Part shown: in pieces, positions 1 to 11,169 of the stretch | How the letters are laid out: each line of letters begins with the position of its first letter | How positions within the stretch are numbered: position 1 is the first letter of the stretch | Origin: Acanthosepion pharaonis | Lineage: Eukaryota; Mollusca; Cephalopoda; Sepiida; Sepiidae | Assembly: GCA_903632075.3 (NCBI GenBank) | Contig: CAHIKZ030005499.1 | Span: forward strand, 3,825,501 to 3,889,500 | DNA: 64,000 nucleotides | Direction of reading: 5' to 3' | Notes under the pieces: model-generated | Databases searched by the model: none | Told to the model about the DNA's origin: nothing | What the model saw: only the letters and a program-made list of their open reading frames with translations | Program-made: the position numbers and the translations under genes

Positions 1-594
1 ATACAGTAAAAAAAATTGCATATTTTGCTTGTGGTGATTCATAATTAGAATTCTGATTTGAATATATTTTCCACTCGTTGTTTCTAATACAAAAAATATT
101 AACTTTATTTGGGTTTATTAATTATGATCTAACAAATCTTATTCATTTAGTAGCCTTTCTGTAATAATAATCTTTTACAATTTATGATTTTTACTTATGG
201 TGTCCAATTTTTTTACTGTATTCAATGTGTATTTAAAGTAGTTTCCCGTTCCGGTTATTATTTTTAGTTAGGACTTGTGTATGTTTAGATTTCATTATCT
301 TTCCCTAAAGATAAAGAATTTATCCGATGTTTGTATTCGTACAATCAGTAGAGATCGTTAGATTATTGTTTAAGGTTGACGGACACGCATGTCTTAATTA
401 GTTTTTTATTTTTTATTTTTTACGAATTGGTCAAACCCAAACTCAAACAAAAACATTGTTTTCAATCGTTATGAGTCTCCCAATTGAATAGAATTTTATT
501 ATAAATAATTGTCTTGTAAATGGAATTTTTAAAGCATTCTGAATGTTAAAAATAAAGAAAAAAGTGTGCAAGAGAATAAGAAACACTACCTGCC
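1..594. other. AT-rich non-coding stretch
   Basis: No convincing coding, RNA or repeat structure is visible. The sequence is AT-rich with short T and A runs and ends in an A tract (about 595-611) that abuts the retroelement-tail-like repeat. Confidence 0.6.
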
Positions 595-870
595 AAAAAA
601 AAAAAAAAAAAGTGAAGTTTTGTTTTATCGGCTGAAAAATATAGGAAATCCGATGTGAGTTGTCCCCCTTCCATTTTCACGATGTCTCTTAATCGTGTTT
701 TCAAATTGATTTTGTGCAAAAACAATTATATTTTTCCCATTTTTGGCGCTGTTAGAACCACCACAAGGTAATTTTATGTAGTCCTGTGAAGTTTTGTTGA
801 AATCGGTTGAAAAATGTAGGAAATCCGATCCAATATATAAACGTTACAGACACACACACACAATCTGCGT
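595..870 (+). repeat. Non-LTR retroelement 3' tail-like repeat with internal duplication
   Basis: A segment of about 44 bases beginning GTGAAGTTTTGTT and ending GGAAATCCGAT occurs twice, at 612-656 and 786-829, as imperfect direct copies. The second copy runs into a short CA microsatellite (849-861). Reads of the type 'GAAATCGGTTGAAAAATGTAGG' followed by a CA-type tail are common at the 3' ends of RTE-like non-LTR elements in invertebrates. That link is from memory of the family. No reverse transcriptase coding is present here. Confidence 0.4.
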
Positions 871-913
871 TTTATAATAAGTAAGACGTATTCAATTGTG
901 AAAGCGTATATAT

Positions 914-979
914 AATTTTCTTGGGGGTCTTTGAAGTATAAACATATATGTTTATTACTTCAAAGACCCCAAGAAAATT
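914..979. repeat. 66-bp near-perfect palindrome
   Basis: Two 33-base arms are reverse complements of each other apart from two single-base indels, and they meet at a CATATATG centre with no spacer. Each arm contains CTTTGAAGT and AAGAAAATT-type blocks. The structure would extrude as a long hairpin. It could be a minimal foldback element or a product of template switching. No coding function is implied. Confidence 0.8.
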
Positions 980-1329
980 AAATTTCGGCATTAAATGACT
1001 CATAAGGAGTTGATATGCCATTAAAAAACAAATCAAATCAAATCAAGAAAATAAGTACAAGTAAAAAGAAAAATGTATTCTTAATAAAATAAAAAAGAAA
1101 AGAAAAAGTTTAATGTAAGATAATAAAATATATATAAAAAAGTTTCATCTAGAAAATACAGAATCACGGCATTTTGTTTAAAATTTAACACCCGTTACAA
1201 TTTTATCATCGACTTTTCATATTTTTTTAAATTTTTTTATTTTTTAGGCACGCTGCTTGGCGTTGGTGCGAAAATTTGTGAACGTTTGTATCAAGTTTGT
1301 TTGTTAAATCGACTGACCATAAGGAAATT

Positions 1330-1396
1330 TTTTGAGGGTCAGTTGGTACAATGAGGATTAACATTAACAATGAATTTATTTCAACCTAATCATTTA
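1330..1396 (+). repeat. Short dispersed repeat, copy 1
   Basis: This stretch, with GAGGGTC, TTGGTACAA, GGATTAAC and AACAATGAATTTATTTCAAC in order, recurs in the same orientation at about 7679-7742 with scattered differences. It lies upstream of the duplicated module at 1836 but downstream of the second module, so it is a separate small repeat. Family unknown. Confidence 0.5.
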
Positions 1397-1408
1397 AAAG
1401 AAAACAAT

Positions 1409-1454
1409 TGTCTCGATCGTGTATATTCTGCCTGAATACTAAACGATCGAGACA
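1409..1454. other. Hairpin with perfect 12-bp stem followed by T run
   Basis: TGTCTCGATCGT at 1409-1420 is the exact reverse complement of 1443-1454, with a 22-base loop, and is followed directly by a run of T. In bacteria this would look like an intrinsic terminator. Here it is more likely a fragment of an inverted-repeat element. No transcript is assigned to it. Confidence 0.5.
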
Positions 1455-1835
1455 TTTTTTTTTTACAAAACAAAAAGTAAATTAATACACAACTTGTCGC
1501 AAAGCACGGCGTTTATAATAATTTTGCTTTCAATTGAATATGAAAAATATTGGAAAACGAATTCTTTTATTTTTTTTCTTTTGTATGAAGCAGAGATAAT
1601 TGTTAGGGTCCATTTTATCTTTTAAAAATGAGCCCTCTAGGAGTTGACTTTTTTTTTTGAAACATTAAAAACTGTAGATTTCGCTTTTGTTTGATCCTTT
1701 TGTTTTTCAAATCGTCAGGCTATTTTCCCTGAAGAATATCAAAAACTTTCTGCCTAATGACTGGCTTATTAATATCTACTGAGTGTACATGAACGAAGGT
1801 TGACAGGGGTTCATAAATAAAATTCCAAGGACTGT

Positions 1836-2475
1836 CTTATGGAATCCTCCATATTTGCCAGTCACCCCTGAGGGAAAATGCACTTTTTCCCAAACCAATC
1901 ATCACTTCACTTTTTCAAACTTGACTTCTCATTGGTTGAAAGGGCCCAAAAAATGTAGCAAGTTGCGACAAATCTGTTTTCCCGCTCACCTATCTGGAGC
2001 CGGTTTGAAATCCCAAAAATCAATAGGATCTCTCACTTGCTTCAGGCAGTCAGTAACCAAGTTGCGAGAGATGCCAACAAACTCCACGTGCGCCAACACA
2101 CTGACTCAACGAACACCATGCGCGCCGACATACTGACTCAACAAACGTCACTCTCTCTCTCAGCAACTCAACACAACCCACACAGCTACTGCCGCGCGGA
2201 GATACTTAAATTGCAATTGACTAAAAAAAGTGACATTACCACTATGACATAGTAATTGTACATTTAATCAACCTCAGCATACTAGTCAGCATACTTTGAG
2301 AGATGCCAACAAACTTCCACGCGCGCCAGCACACTGACTCAACACCCGTCACTCTCTCTCTCAGCAGCTCAACACAACTCAGAAATCTTGCCGCGCGAAT
2401 TGACCCAACTTACAATTCACTAGAATTGTATTTAGTCAACTTACCATATCAATCAGAGGCACATAACTCCTTATG
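1836..2475 (+). repeat. Duplicated module, copy A (first part), with internal tandem duplication
   Basis: The stretch beginning at the TGGAATCCTCC/CACCCCTGAGG blocks aligns with about 5705-6060: the shared marks are a CACCCCT block, two CCAAT-type motifs around ACCAATCA and CATTGGTTG, GTAGCAAGTT, and GGAGCCG. Inside copy A a unit of about 232 bases starting GAGAGATGCCAACAAAC is tandemly repeated, at 2066 and again at 2298. Each unit carries a CTGACTCAAC block, a CTCTCTCTCTCAGCA block and a CCGCGCG block. Short reading frames here have no recognisable domains. The paired CCAAT motifs and higher GC suggest a promoter-bearing repeat such as an old LTR, but no termini were found. Confidence 0.6.
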
Positions 2476-2662
2476 ATTTTGTGACGTCCCCCGGTGTCCC
2501 TGCGCCAATCGTGACGTCTGCCTGGCCGCGCCCGCCGTGCTGTCCTAGTCGCGGCGCCAATTGGGACGTCACCCCGTCTGTCTCCGCGCCGTCGCCGTCC
2601 TATCCTGTCCCGTGATGACCAATGTGACTCGGTATTGGTCGCGGCACCAAATGTGACGTTCT
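2476..2662 (-). repeat. Tandem primer-binding-site-like / TGACGT motif cluster
   Basis: A motif of the form GCGCCAA-N-GTGACGTC recurs: clear copies at 2502-2518, 2551-2570 and 2641-2659, a weaker one near 2617-2630, and a partial GTGACGTC at 2481-2488. Read on the - strand, the copy at 2641-2650 gives TGGTGCCGCGACC directly after the proposed LTR end. This resembles a tRNA primer-binding site, which starts TGG because tRNAs end CCA. The same bases also contain TGACGT half-sites of the CREB/ATF type. I could not match a particular tRNA. The region is much richer in GC and CpG than its surroundings. Confidence 0.45.
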
Positions 2663-3480
2663 AACCTTTGCTGATTCGGATGGGAATCTGGTTAGATTTG
2701 GTATCAGCCTTGTCGTTCCCAGCTCGCCTCCAACGTCTGGTTACCGAAGTAACTGTTTTGATTTCTAGTCTAACCTACCCACGTTGTGATTTGATCTTAG
2801 GTAAACGAAATTAATCAGTCGCCGGGCCGTAATGCAAGCTGAGTCCGGACAAGGGTAATATCGCACAAGTATATGTAAAAGAAAATAAAGTAATAACTCG
2901 AAAAGTTCAAATGTGTTAAAAAAGGATAACAATATTTTATATCTGGTTGTTGAATACAGGACTGCGTCTTCCTCCCAACCCGCTATATGGATTCGTGACA
3001 TGGATTGTGTTTGTTAGGCGAGTCTTAACATCTTAAGTTGTTTGTTCTTTAAGAAACTGGTTCTTGGTGTATCTTCAGGCGATATTCGTAAAACTTGTTT
3101 TGGTGGCGTGAGTCTAAGTCGTTCTTCAAAAATAAATTGTTCTTGGTTAGAAGTTGAGTTCGGAATTGCGTGGAATCTTTCAGTCGGGTTCCTGCGAGGC
3201 GGGTCTCACTCTGCAACTCCAACCCAACTGCTCAGCCGCGAACTGCTAACTCAACTCAACTCAACTGCCGCAACTCGTTGCGACTCTGCTTATATGGACG
3301 CCGACCAAAACCGGGGTGGTCTTGTCGGGGTTTGAGGTTCCTTGATAATTCTAAATCCACAATCCACTTCTTTTTTTTTTCGGTCAGGAAAATTTTTTCT
3401 TTTCCATTTTTGGAAGTCCTTCCAGATTCTTCCTTTTTCATATGGGCATCTCACACCGATCTCTTCAGGGGGCGTTAACA
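2652..3480 (-). mobile_element. Candidate retrotransposon LTR (829 bp)
   Basis: On the - strand the segment starts TGTTAACGCC and ends AACGTCACA, giving TG...CA termini as in LTRs. It is immediately preceded on that strand by a purine-rich tract (3481-3500) and immediately followed by a primer-binding-site-like sequence. A TATA-like CATATAAG lies on the - strand near 3290. The overlapping short reading frames across 3042-3700 have no recognisable domain and look incidental. No gag or pol coding is present on either side. Superfamily (Ty3 or Bel/Pao type) cannot be decided from the LTR alone. Confidence 0.5.
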
Positions 3481-3500
3481 ATCCTCCCCTCCTTCTTCAT
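3481..3500 (-). other. Polypurine tract next to LTR
   Basis: On the - strand this is GAAGAAGGAGGGGAGGA-type sequence lying directly against the TGTTAACG start of the LTR candidate. This is where retrotransposons place the plus-strand primer upstream of the 3' LTR. It is the main reason for fixing the LTR edge at 3480. Confidence 0.5.
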
Positions 3501-4194
3501 AGTTTACCTTCGCCTAACGCTCACGCCACCATTCAGCCAATGGGCACTTAGCGGCGTGGGTGTGGCTAGCCTCGGGTTAAAAAATCTTGCTCAAAGAAAA
3601 AAAAATTATCTTCCTTTTTTTTCTTTTTCTTTTCTTTCTCTTTCTTCTTCTCGACAAGTCCTTAGACTCGTAGTGTGGTCCCTTAATCTCAATTTTATCT
3701 GAATGTCACCTGGAATTCGTCACTCGGGACCTTCGCCAAACAAGTGGGTGGTCAATTGGACGTATTGCGCTACAGCCAATTATTCGTTTCGATAAAATAA
3801 TTTTCTTATCATAGCCAGCTCCTGACACAAAACAGGTGCCTTTTCCAAACGACATCTCCGTAGATGGCTAATGGGTCAATCTTTTCTTCCTGGTGGTCCA
3901 GCGGACATTTTTCCCGCGACCCAGTGCATGACCTAATTAATATTATCTCTCAGTTTCTGTTTCGTAGGCCACCTGACCGACCTGAAACCATCACCATTGC
4001 CATGGGCAGATTGGCTATATCTTATTCGGTGCGTCGTCATAAATTAAATTAAATCCGACACATCCGCGACCTTACTTTCCTCGCTAATGAGAATAAAACC
4101 TTTAACACTTTTCTTTGTTAGAAAAAAAAATAACATCGTCTTTTCGTGATAGGTTCTTATCACCTAATTTTAATTCTCGCCTTTTTTTTTCACA
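3501..4194. other. GC-richer non-coding stretch, possible retroelement internal remnant
   Basis: If the LTR reading is right, this is the end of the internal region on the - strand. It contains a CCAAT motif (near 3536-3541), a GGGTGTGGC box (near 3557) and a long T/C run (3607-3656). I see no open frame with retroelement domains and no clear far boundary. Confidence 0.3.
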
Positions 4195-4640
4195 CAACCC
4201 TAAATAGTGTCACACTTTAAACAATATTTACAATTGTCGCACACGCTAATATCTGAACCCACACAAGTGACATTTCATCTTGCAGAAAGCAAACTGTTTT
4301 AATTTCACAGACAAACCTTAACTACAAGCTTTCATAGGCCAAATCACTGCATGGTCACTCCTTACAAATTTATCTGACTATTCACATTGAACAAGCAATC
4401 TTAAAATTCACTTGTGTATATCAAACGTATATAAATGCATGTTATTTGCTGAAGTCTATAACTACGTTGTTTCTCTTTGATTTCTTCCAATTGAATTGAC
4501 TCCAAATGTTATTTATTTTATTTGTTGTGGATGAATGTTTACCGAACACGCACATTTTTAAGCCCTCACAAAATTATACCTTCTTATACATCCAATTAGC
4601 TCAAATTCCGCAACAGACTAGGCAGGAACATATAGAACGC
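4195..4640 (+). repeat. Duplicated module, copy A (second part)
   Basis: Aligns with about 6115-6535. Shared blocks in order include ACACAAGTGACATTT/ACACAAAAGACATTT, TTTAATTTCA-ACAAA-CCTAAC, TTGTGGATGAATGTTT and CTGCAACAGAC-type sequence. Relative to copy B the two halves of copy A are separated by about 1.7 kb that includes the LTR candidate. This suggests the LTR element inserted into, or recombined within, copy A after the duplication. Confidence 0.55.
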
Positions 4641-5504
4641 CATTGAATCAACATGCGGTTTGCAAATATAAGGCAACAAGATAGCGAGTAGAAAAATAAA
4701 GAATTATGCACTTGGACTGGAAGGTTAAACTAAACGCTGAGTGCGACTAAAAACAGTTGTTCTATAACACTACACTCCATTTTTATTTTTCTACAATAAA
4801 AGAAGAAAGCTCCAACCACCTTACTTTTATCATCTGTACTTTTTTTTTGTTAGATGTTTCCATTATATAAGTAAATTACTTAACCCTTTACGTTATTTGC
4901 TAAACCTGAAAAAACATTACGCTGCAAACTCTTGTGTCACAGAAACATAAGAACCGATGGTTGCTTAGCACAACAATTGAAACAACATTCGGTAAAAGAT
5001 ACAAGTTTTACTGTGTACCAATCTTGTTTTATTTGTTTATTTGTTTTGTTTGTTTTTGTGAGTGGGGACATTCATGTTTTTGCAGATGCAAACAATTTAT
5101 AATATAAAAGAAACGTCATTTTAGAATTTGGGTTGACAAATCAAATATGTACAAAGATTGAAATTTTTGTGTTAGAAGACATTTTCAGATATCAGTAGAC
5201 AGCTAATATGCAAGTCAGCTGAACATTTTTTAAAAATTTGAATAAGGTCCGAATCAAATTTCGAGTGAAAAACAATGCGTCTTACAATATTCGGCGGTTT
5301 GGACAACAAATATGAAAGTATGATGTACAAAAATAACATTTATAATTTTATACTAGAATAAATATCACAGAATTTACAAACACTTGTATTATCGTGAAAA
5401 AAGAAAAAACGCAGACATTTTTTTACAACTTTTTCGATGGGTGGTTCGCTGGGGACCAAGACGAAAGGGGAAATTGATACGTTTTGGCTTTACCTTATGA
5501 AATC
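4641..5504. other. AT-rich non-coding stretch
   Basis: Nothing supportable is seen: AT-rich sequence with T-rich patches (5029-5057) and no recognisable repeat or coding potential. Confidence 0.5.
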
Positions 5505-6695
5505 CTGTAGTTATAAAGCAGTATTAATTGAAAGGACACAAATTCTCTCTTTTTTCGAGAGTGAGAAGAGAGACAGGATTTATTCTTTAATCAAAATTGC
5601 ACTTGTAGAAGAATTACCCCACCTTATACAGAGGACTTTTCTTAACGTCCGCTAGGTAATGTTGAATATTCTTTAAAGTAGTATTAAAAAGGAAAGGACA
5701 TGATGGAATATTCCATACCTACCTATCACCCCTCCGGGATAATGCATAATCACCTCTTAACCAATCAACATCTTAGTTTCAGAAAACTAGGTTTTTTATT
5801 GGCTGAGACCTTAAAACAGTAGCAAGTTTGAGCAAAAATACCTTTTCCCCGCGTACCGCTTTTGGAGCCGATTCTGAGACCACAAACTCAATAAATAGAA
5901 GCGTTTCGATTCAATTCAGACAGCTAGCCAAAACTTTGACCTAACTACACTTTTCGCGCGCTAATTCTTCTGACTCGACAAACAGCACTTCGCTCTCAGG
6001 AACATTACTTACAATAAAGTGAATTGACCCACTACTAAACAGTATTTGTAAATCTCAATCTAACATCAAGACAACAGCTAAAGGTACACAACTCTTACAA
6101 ACTTTGAACAGTAACTTTAACAAACGCACACATACACACTAGTGACTGAACTCACACAAAAGACATTTTGTAATACGATAAAACATCTTGTTTAATTTCA
6201 TACACAAATCCTAACCACCAGCCTACACACATTGAAACTCAGCATAATCCTTCTACATATTTTATTACAACTGGTCGCACTTGATCAGCAATATCTATCT
6301 TGATTGTGTATGTTCAATTGGTATAACATGAATGTTATTTGTTAAACCTTTAATCACGTTGTCCTCATTTTTGATTCCTCCTGAATGATTTTATCTTCAA
6401 TGTTCTTATTTTTATATTTGTTGTGGATGAATGTTTTGTGAACACCTATATATCTAAGGCTTCTGATAACATAACCTTCTAAATACACAAAATACATTCG
6501 CCAATCTGCAACAGACACTAACTCTCTCTCTCTTTCTGTCGTTTCGAGTGTGAGAAAGACAGGGTTTGTGTCCTTTTCTTTAATACTGCTTTACGATATA
6601 CAACGTTACCTAGCGGACGTTAAAAAGTCCTATGGATAAGGTGGGGTAATTCTTCCACAAGTGCAATTTTGATCAAAGATCCTCGCCATAGTGTC
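5505..6695. mobile_element. Module copy B bracketed by long inverted arms
   Basis: The left arm (about 5510-5700) and right arm (about 6530-6690) are inverted copies. Both carry TTAACGTCCGCTAGGTAA-type sequence, CCCCACCTTAT and CACTTGT-GAAGAATTA, on opposite strands. The left arm also holds a second, partial copy of the arm end, AAAGCAGTATTAA followed by AGGACACAAA, near 5515-5545. Between the arms lies the second copy of the module found at 1836-2475 and 4195-4640, with TATA-like AATAAATAG near 5889. No transposase is encoded. This looks like a non-autonomous element of about 1.2 kb with arms of 160-190 bases. The class (MULE-like or foldback) is undecided because the target-site duplication is not clear. 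Confidence 0.55.
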
Positions 6696-8514
6696 CATTC
6701 ATTCTCCAATAAAAACAGCAATAATTATTTTTGTTCTGTTCTTTTAACGACTCATGAATGCAATTGTAGGGTAAGCGGAAGTGAACAGCATCAAATCAAA
6801 GGAGCAAATGACAAAATTAAACACACCGCACAAGAGCTCCGCACAGCTTTCCGGGTTTCAAACATACTTCAAATATTCAGTTTAATAAAAAATAAATAGC
6901 CAATAAAATCAGCTCCCGCCAGTAAACAAACATAGGCCTCTGGAGCCTACACAAGACCATAAAAAACAAACATTCATTCATTTCAACAGAGACCGGCAGC
7001 AGTAGAGAGACACAAGTCAACCTCGGCATCTTGTCTTTCTCATTAAAGCAACAGCGGACTCCCTTGCATCTTGTCTCCCAACCTCATTTTTTTTTCTTCC
7101 TCACTGAAAGACTATTCATGTTCATTTTCTTACAGTCAAAGAGAAGAACCTTCTAACTTTCAATTCATGATAAGTAATTACAGTTAAAATTTGCTTATTC
7201 CACATTTAAAGAAATATTTTTTTATTTGAACACGCAACAATATTTTCTCTCATTTTTTTTTATTCAAACGGTGACCTAAGGAATCTTTCCTAAACAAAAT
7301 AATGACTGATTCTTGCCATCAACTTTTACAGTATTTCTTACGAGATAATTTTCTCTATGGGTCATACTACGCTCTCAAAATGTTGCGAAATGACTTTAGG
7401 GATTATATTACGACGGAAAGAAAAACTATTATTGTATGCTACTCAAGTACAATGAAATCCCAGATAGGGGAACAGCAAAGAAGAAGAGGGTTTTTTTTTT
7501 TTTTTTTTTTTTTTAGAAAGGATGTCTTTCATGAAATTCTTGAAAATGAATGACAATTATTGTTTTGTTTTTGTTTTTGTTTTTAGTCCAGTCGATGCAT
7601 ACGTTTCCGAAGGTCGAGTCAGAATATAAAAAAAGTAAACATAATTTTTATCAGCTAAAAAGAATGCAAGGAAATCTTTTGAGGTTAAGGGTCGTGTGGT
7701 GCAAACGGGATTAACAATGAATTCATTTCAACATGATTCACCATAGAAATAGAGTAAACTCGGAAAACAAAATTTACTGAGCAACCCCACCACCAGTACC
7801 ATACACACACGCGCGCGCACACACACACAAACGCAAAAGCAAATTAAGTGAACACACTATTCTGTTGTATCCCGAAATTCGTAAACCATGACAATCTTTT
7901 TTCTTTGTTTCTTTTTCTTCTTCTTTCTATTGAACATGAAAATAATTTTCTTAATTGTGCAATTGCTAAAGATGGAGAAGAAGAAAAGCAGGGTGGCATA
8001 TATTCACACCAAACTGAAACAACAGAATTTGAATTTATACTACTTTTTGTCCGTCCTGGTATGACGCTAAACTACATTCAGCAGAAAAGGCCCTGATCGG
8101 GAGGATTTTTGAAGGAACGTGAAACCAACTTTTAATTGCTGTTGTTTCCAGGTCCACCCTGACCCTGGGGTGGTAGAACCTGTTAGAGTCCCAGCTATGG
8201 GCAAATAGTTAACCCCCAAACTAGGGTTAAATCACTATGGAAGTATAAAAATAGATTTTTATACTAAAATTACCAGTAATACATTTTTGAAGAAAAAATA
8301 TTACCAGCAATACATTTAACTCTTGAAAAAATAAAAAAAATAAAAAAACGTCAATGAAACCTGATTTACAAACTGATTTTTTACAAAGAATACATATATA
8401 ACAGAAAAACAAAATTTACCCATAGTTAAGAGATAACAAATTAAGGCCAAATTTATACAATACACATACACCGCACTCTTCTCAAAACAAATTTTAAAAC
8501 AAACATAAATATAC
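6696..8514. other. Non-coding stretch with simple repeats and short repeat copy 2
   Basis: Holds a T24 run (7491-7514), the second copy of the short dispersed repeat (about 7679-7742, see 1330-1396), a CA/CG microsatellite (7804-7828) and a small TTAACCC/GGGTTAA inverted pair (8209-8227). Reading frames at 6669-6899, 7302-7553 and 7848-8096 have no recognisable domains and simple-sequence content, and are not called as genes. Confidence 0.5.
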
Positions 8515-8775
8515 CAGAGTGCTGGCCATTATCGATGCGGCCCTCGATTGACACGGCTCTCTACAACTACGTCCGTGCGTTTCCCTTATAGAGGTTATAA
8601 GAGAAGCCGGAGAGAGAGAGCAGTTATGAGCCGTCACGCGGGGCGTTGCTGCTGCTGCCGCCACCACCGCATCTCAACATGACCGCTCCTCTCAATGGCC
8701 GTTACCATCCACGGGCTTGAATAAACACCTCGACTCTCCAGCTTCGACATGATAACATCTTGACCTCGTCACCTC
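8515..8775 (+). mobile_element. GC-rich LTR-like island
   Basis: An abrupt GC-rich block in AT-rich surroundings, with a TATA-like TTATAAGAG (8596-8604), a GAGAGAGAG patch, a GCTGCTGCTGCCGCCACC stretch, and GAATAAACACC (AATAAA near 8720) about 120 bases later. The order TATA, GC-rich leader, AATAAA fits the U3-R-U5 layout of an LTR. No terminal TG/CA pair or target duplication was found, so this could also be a promoter island. Confidence 0.3.
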
Positions 8776-10977
8776 TGCAAATAGCAACCACGCAAATTCA
8801 GCACCAACTTTCCATTCCCAAGATCATATTCCGACGTATCTATTCTAAAAATCTTGTCGTCATTAAATAACCTATGATATGCCCTAAAACAAAATAAACC
8901 CACTAGGTTTTGTCTGCTTCTCAACGTTATAGCAGTGAAATCCTTGATAATGTTTTTTTTTTCTATTCTCTGCACAAATTCTTTGTTCATCTTTTCATTT
9001 CTTTCGATTTAGATTCGTTTAATTCTGATTATCGTGACTCTCAATTAAACCTTCTACAATTAGAGACTGCATTAAAGAATTCGTTTTCTTTCTTGAATTT
9101 AGTTATTTCTAAGATCGAAATGTTGATGCTGGAGCGGTTATTTTTTTTTTCTGAAATAATCAAGGTATTTTTTCTTTGTGAAGAGATTTGATTAAGCTAT
9201 TGATGACCCTGACATCAATTTGGAAGATCTTTACAGCAGAGAAATAATAAGGATATGTTTGAAATCCAGAAACATATTCAAAATTTCATGAGAAAGCATT
9301 TAATAGGTAATGAATAAACTGTAAGTAGGTGCTAGTAATGAATGAAAGTTTCTTTGCTGTGGCAGTAGTGAGAAATACTATGAATACAAATCGTGTGTTG
9401 CGGGAATGGAAAGTATTATCATATTATGCCTCCTGGTACATCTGTCCCGCAAACAGTATTTGGCGGACTCATGGGAGTCCGGGTAAAAAAAAAATAACAA
9501 AACATGGAATTCAAAAAACAGCAATTATTATATGCATTAACAATGTATGTTACAGAAGGATAATGAAAGAAACGAAGTTGAAGTTATGAACAGTTCAATA
9601 CAACTTTCAGTCTATGTATCTGAAATACTTACATGCCTCGTGTCTATCCTTAAACATGTGTTGCTGTTCCAAAAGTCAAAGGGAAAAGGTGAAGAGTCTT
9701 TCAAATATCACGCTGCCTGTGATTATCGTTCGGAGTGAAAGGTAATATAACAAGTGAAAAAAAAAAAAGAAGCTTCTATGTAAAAAAATCAATGGTTAGC
9801 AAGTTAACACAGCAAACTGTTACTAATGTAATAGTGTATTATTTTTCCATAATTAAGTTAAAGTTAAGTTTAGTCTAATTATTTACAAAGACACAGGTTA
9901 TTTTAACGACGGAATTTTCTTCACTTAGTGGTTGATCATCATCAATATACTTGAAAATGTAATAATTTTAATAAAGAAATAAAATATATTGCCGGCGAAG
10001 AGATATTGAGACTGTTACGAATGGGCGATTTAAAATGAGAAACTGACCTCTTATTCAAAGTGACCAAGAAAAATTCTATAAGAGCAAAGCATAGATAGAC
10101 AAGACACGAAAGGATAATAAATATCAGCTATGCGGAGATGAAAAATGAAACCGTATAATTCGCGAACTCAGAAGTAAAAAGAAAATTATGTGATGGGTAG
10201 GAAAAGGAATCTCATGAGAATTGTGCAAACGGCCGTGATTTGGATATGCAGAACAATAGTATATGCATTTAGACATTTACAGTTAGGACCCGCCATGCTA
10301 TTTACACGGAGTCGGATCATCCTTCGTATTCCAAATATAAGGCGAAAATTCCACTCAAATTTTTCCCAAGAACTACTGCTTTGTAGAACAGCTTCCTGTA
10401 TGAACGTTTCCTTATAAATTACAATAGTTAATCATTATCTATCCTCCTTTTCCTCATAACTCTTAATTCTCTGGGACTTTAAATAATAGAAACATCATAT
10501 AGTCCATGCCAGAAGACTACACTTCGAATTACAAAAGTAAGTAAAAGAAAGTTGACTTTCAAATTAAAATAAAAAGTAGGCGTCTGTAGAAGTAACCAAT
10601 TGGAGGCTACAATTGCCTTTCCCATAAACAAATTAGTTGCCGTTTTGAGTAATCAATGATCTGTTCATTGGATTTAAGAGCAATTAAAAAAAAAATCTCC
10701 ACAAGTTTGTTCGTAATTACCGTGCTTTGCATTGGACTTGGGAATAGGCAACAAAAAATCTCCAGAGCCGACTAAGCATAAAAATGAATACAATATGGGA
10801 ACCAGTAATAAGGAGTGCTAGAGAAAAGCGATAATAACAACAAAAATTGCAATATGTGTTCTGGTAAAAACATGCATTGATAACAGCAAAAATTGCAATA
10901 TGAGCACAGGTAAAAATGGTTGCTGAAGACATTACGTTTATGATACCCAGAAATTCATACACAGATGTCCTCAAGGA
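8776..10977. other. AT-rich stretch with no supported gene
   Basis: Short open frames (for example 8910-9191, 9329-9589, 10190-10417) lack recognisable domains, hydrophobic signatures or splice context and are not called. No dispersed repeat was recognised by eye. Confidence 0.5.
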
Positions 10978-11060
10978 CACATAGCACAGTGGATAAAGGC
11001 GTTAGTTAGATCCAGTGACAAAACCCAGAGTTTGAGTTAAGGCAGTGGAGAACTTGGAGA
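10978..11060 (+). mobile_element. tRNA-derived SINE head
   Basis: TAGCACAGTGG at 10982-10992 matches the RNA polymerase III A box consensus exactly and continues as ATAAAGGCGTTAG, like the D arm of a tRNA. A degenerate B box (AGTTTGAGTTA) follows at about 11030-11040, close to the usual spacing. The cloverleaf is not intact, so it is a SINE or tRNA pseudogene and not a working tRNA. Confidence 0.5.
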
Positions 11061-11169
11061 GAGGAATTAACAGGAGATAACTGACAACTGACATCCATTA
11101 AACATGGCACGTGGAACTAGAACAGTCTACCCTAGTGAGCGAAATAAAGGATTCATTTCGACATTCCAA

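Noticed and set aside
1409..1470. Bacterial-style intrinsic terminator (hairpin plus T run)
   Set aside because: The context is animal nuclear DNA; a hairpin before a T run has no such meaning here.
3042..3702. Overlapping frames on both strands that might be a small gene
   Set aside because: They lie in or beside the LTR candidate, lack domains and conflict with each other.
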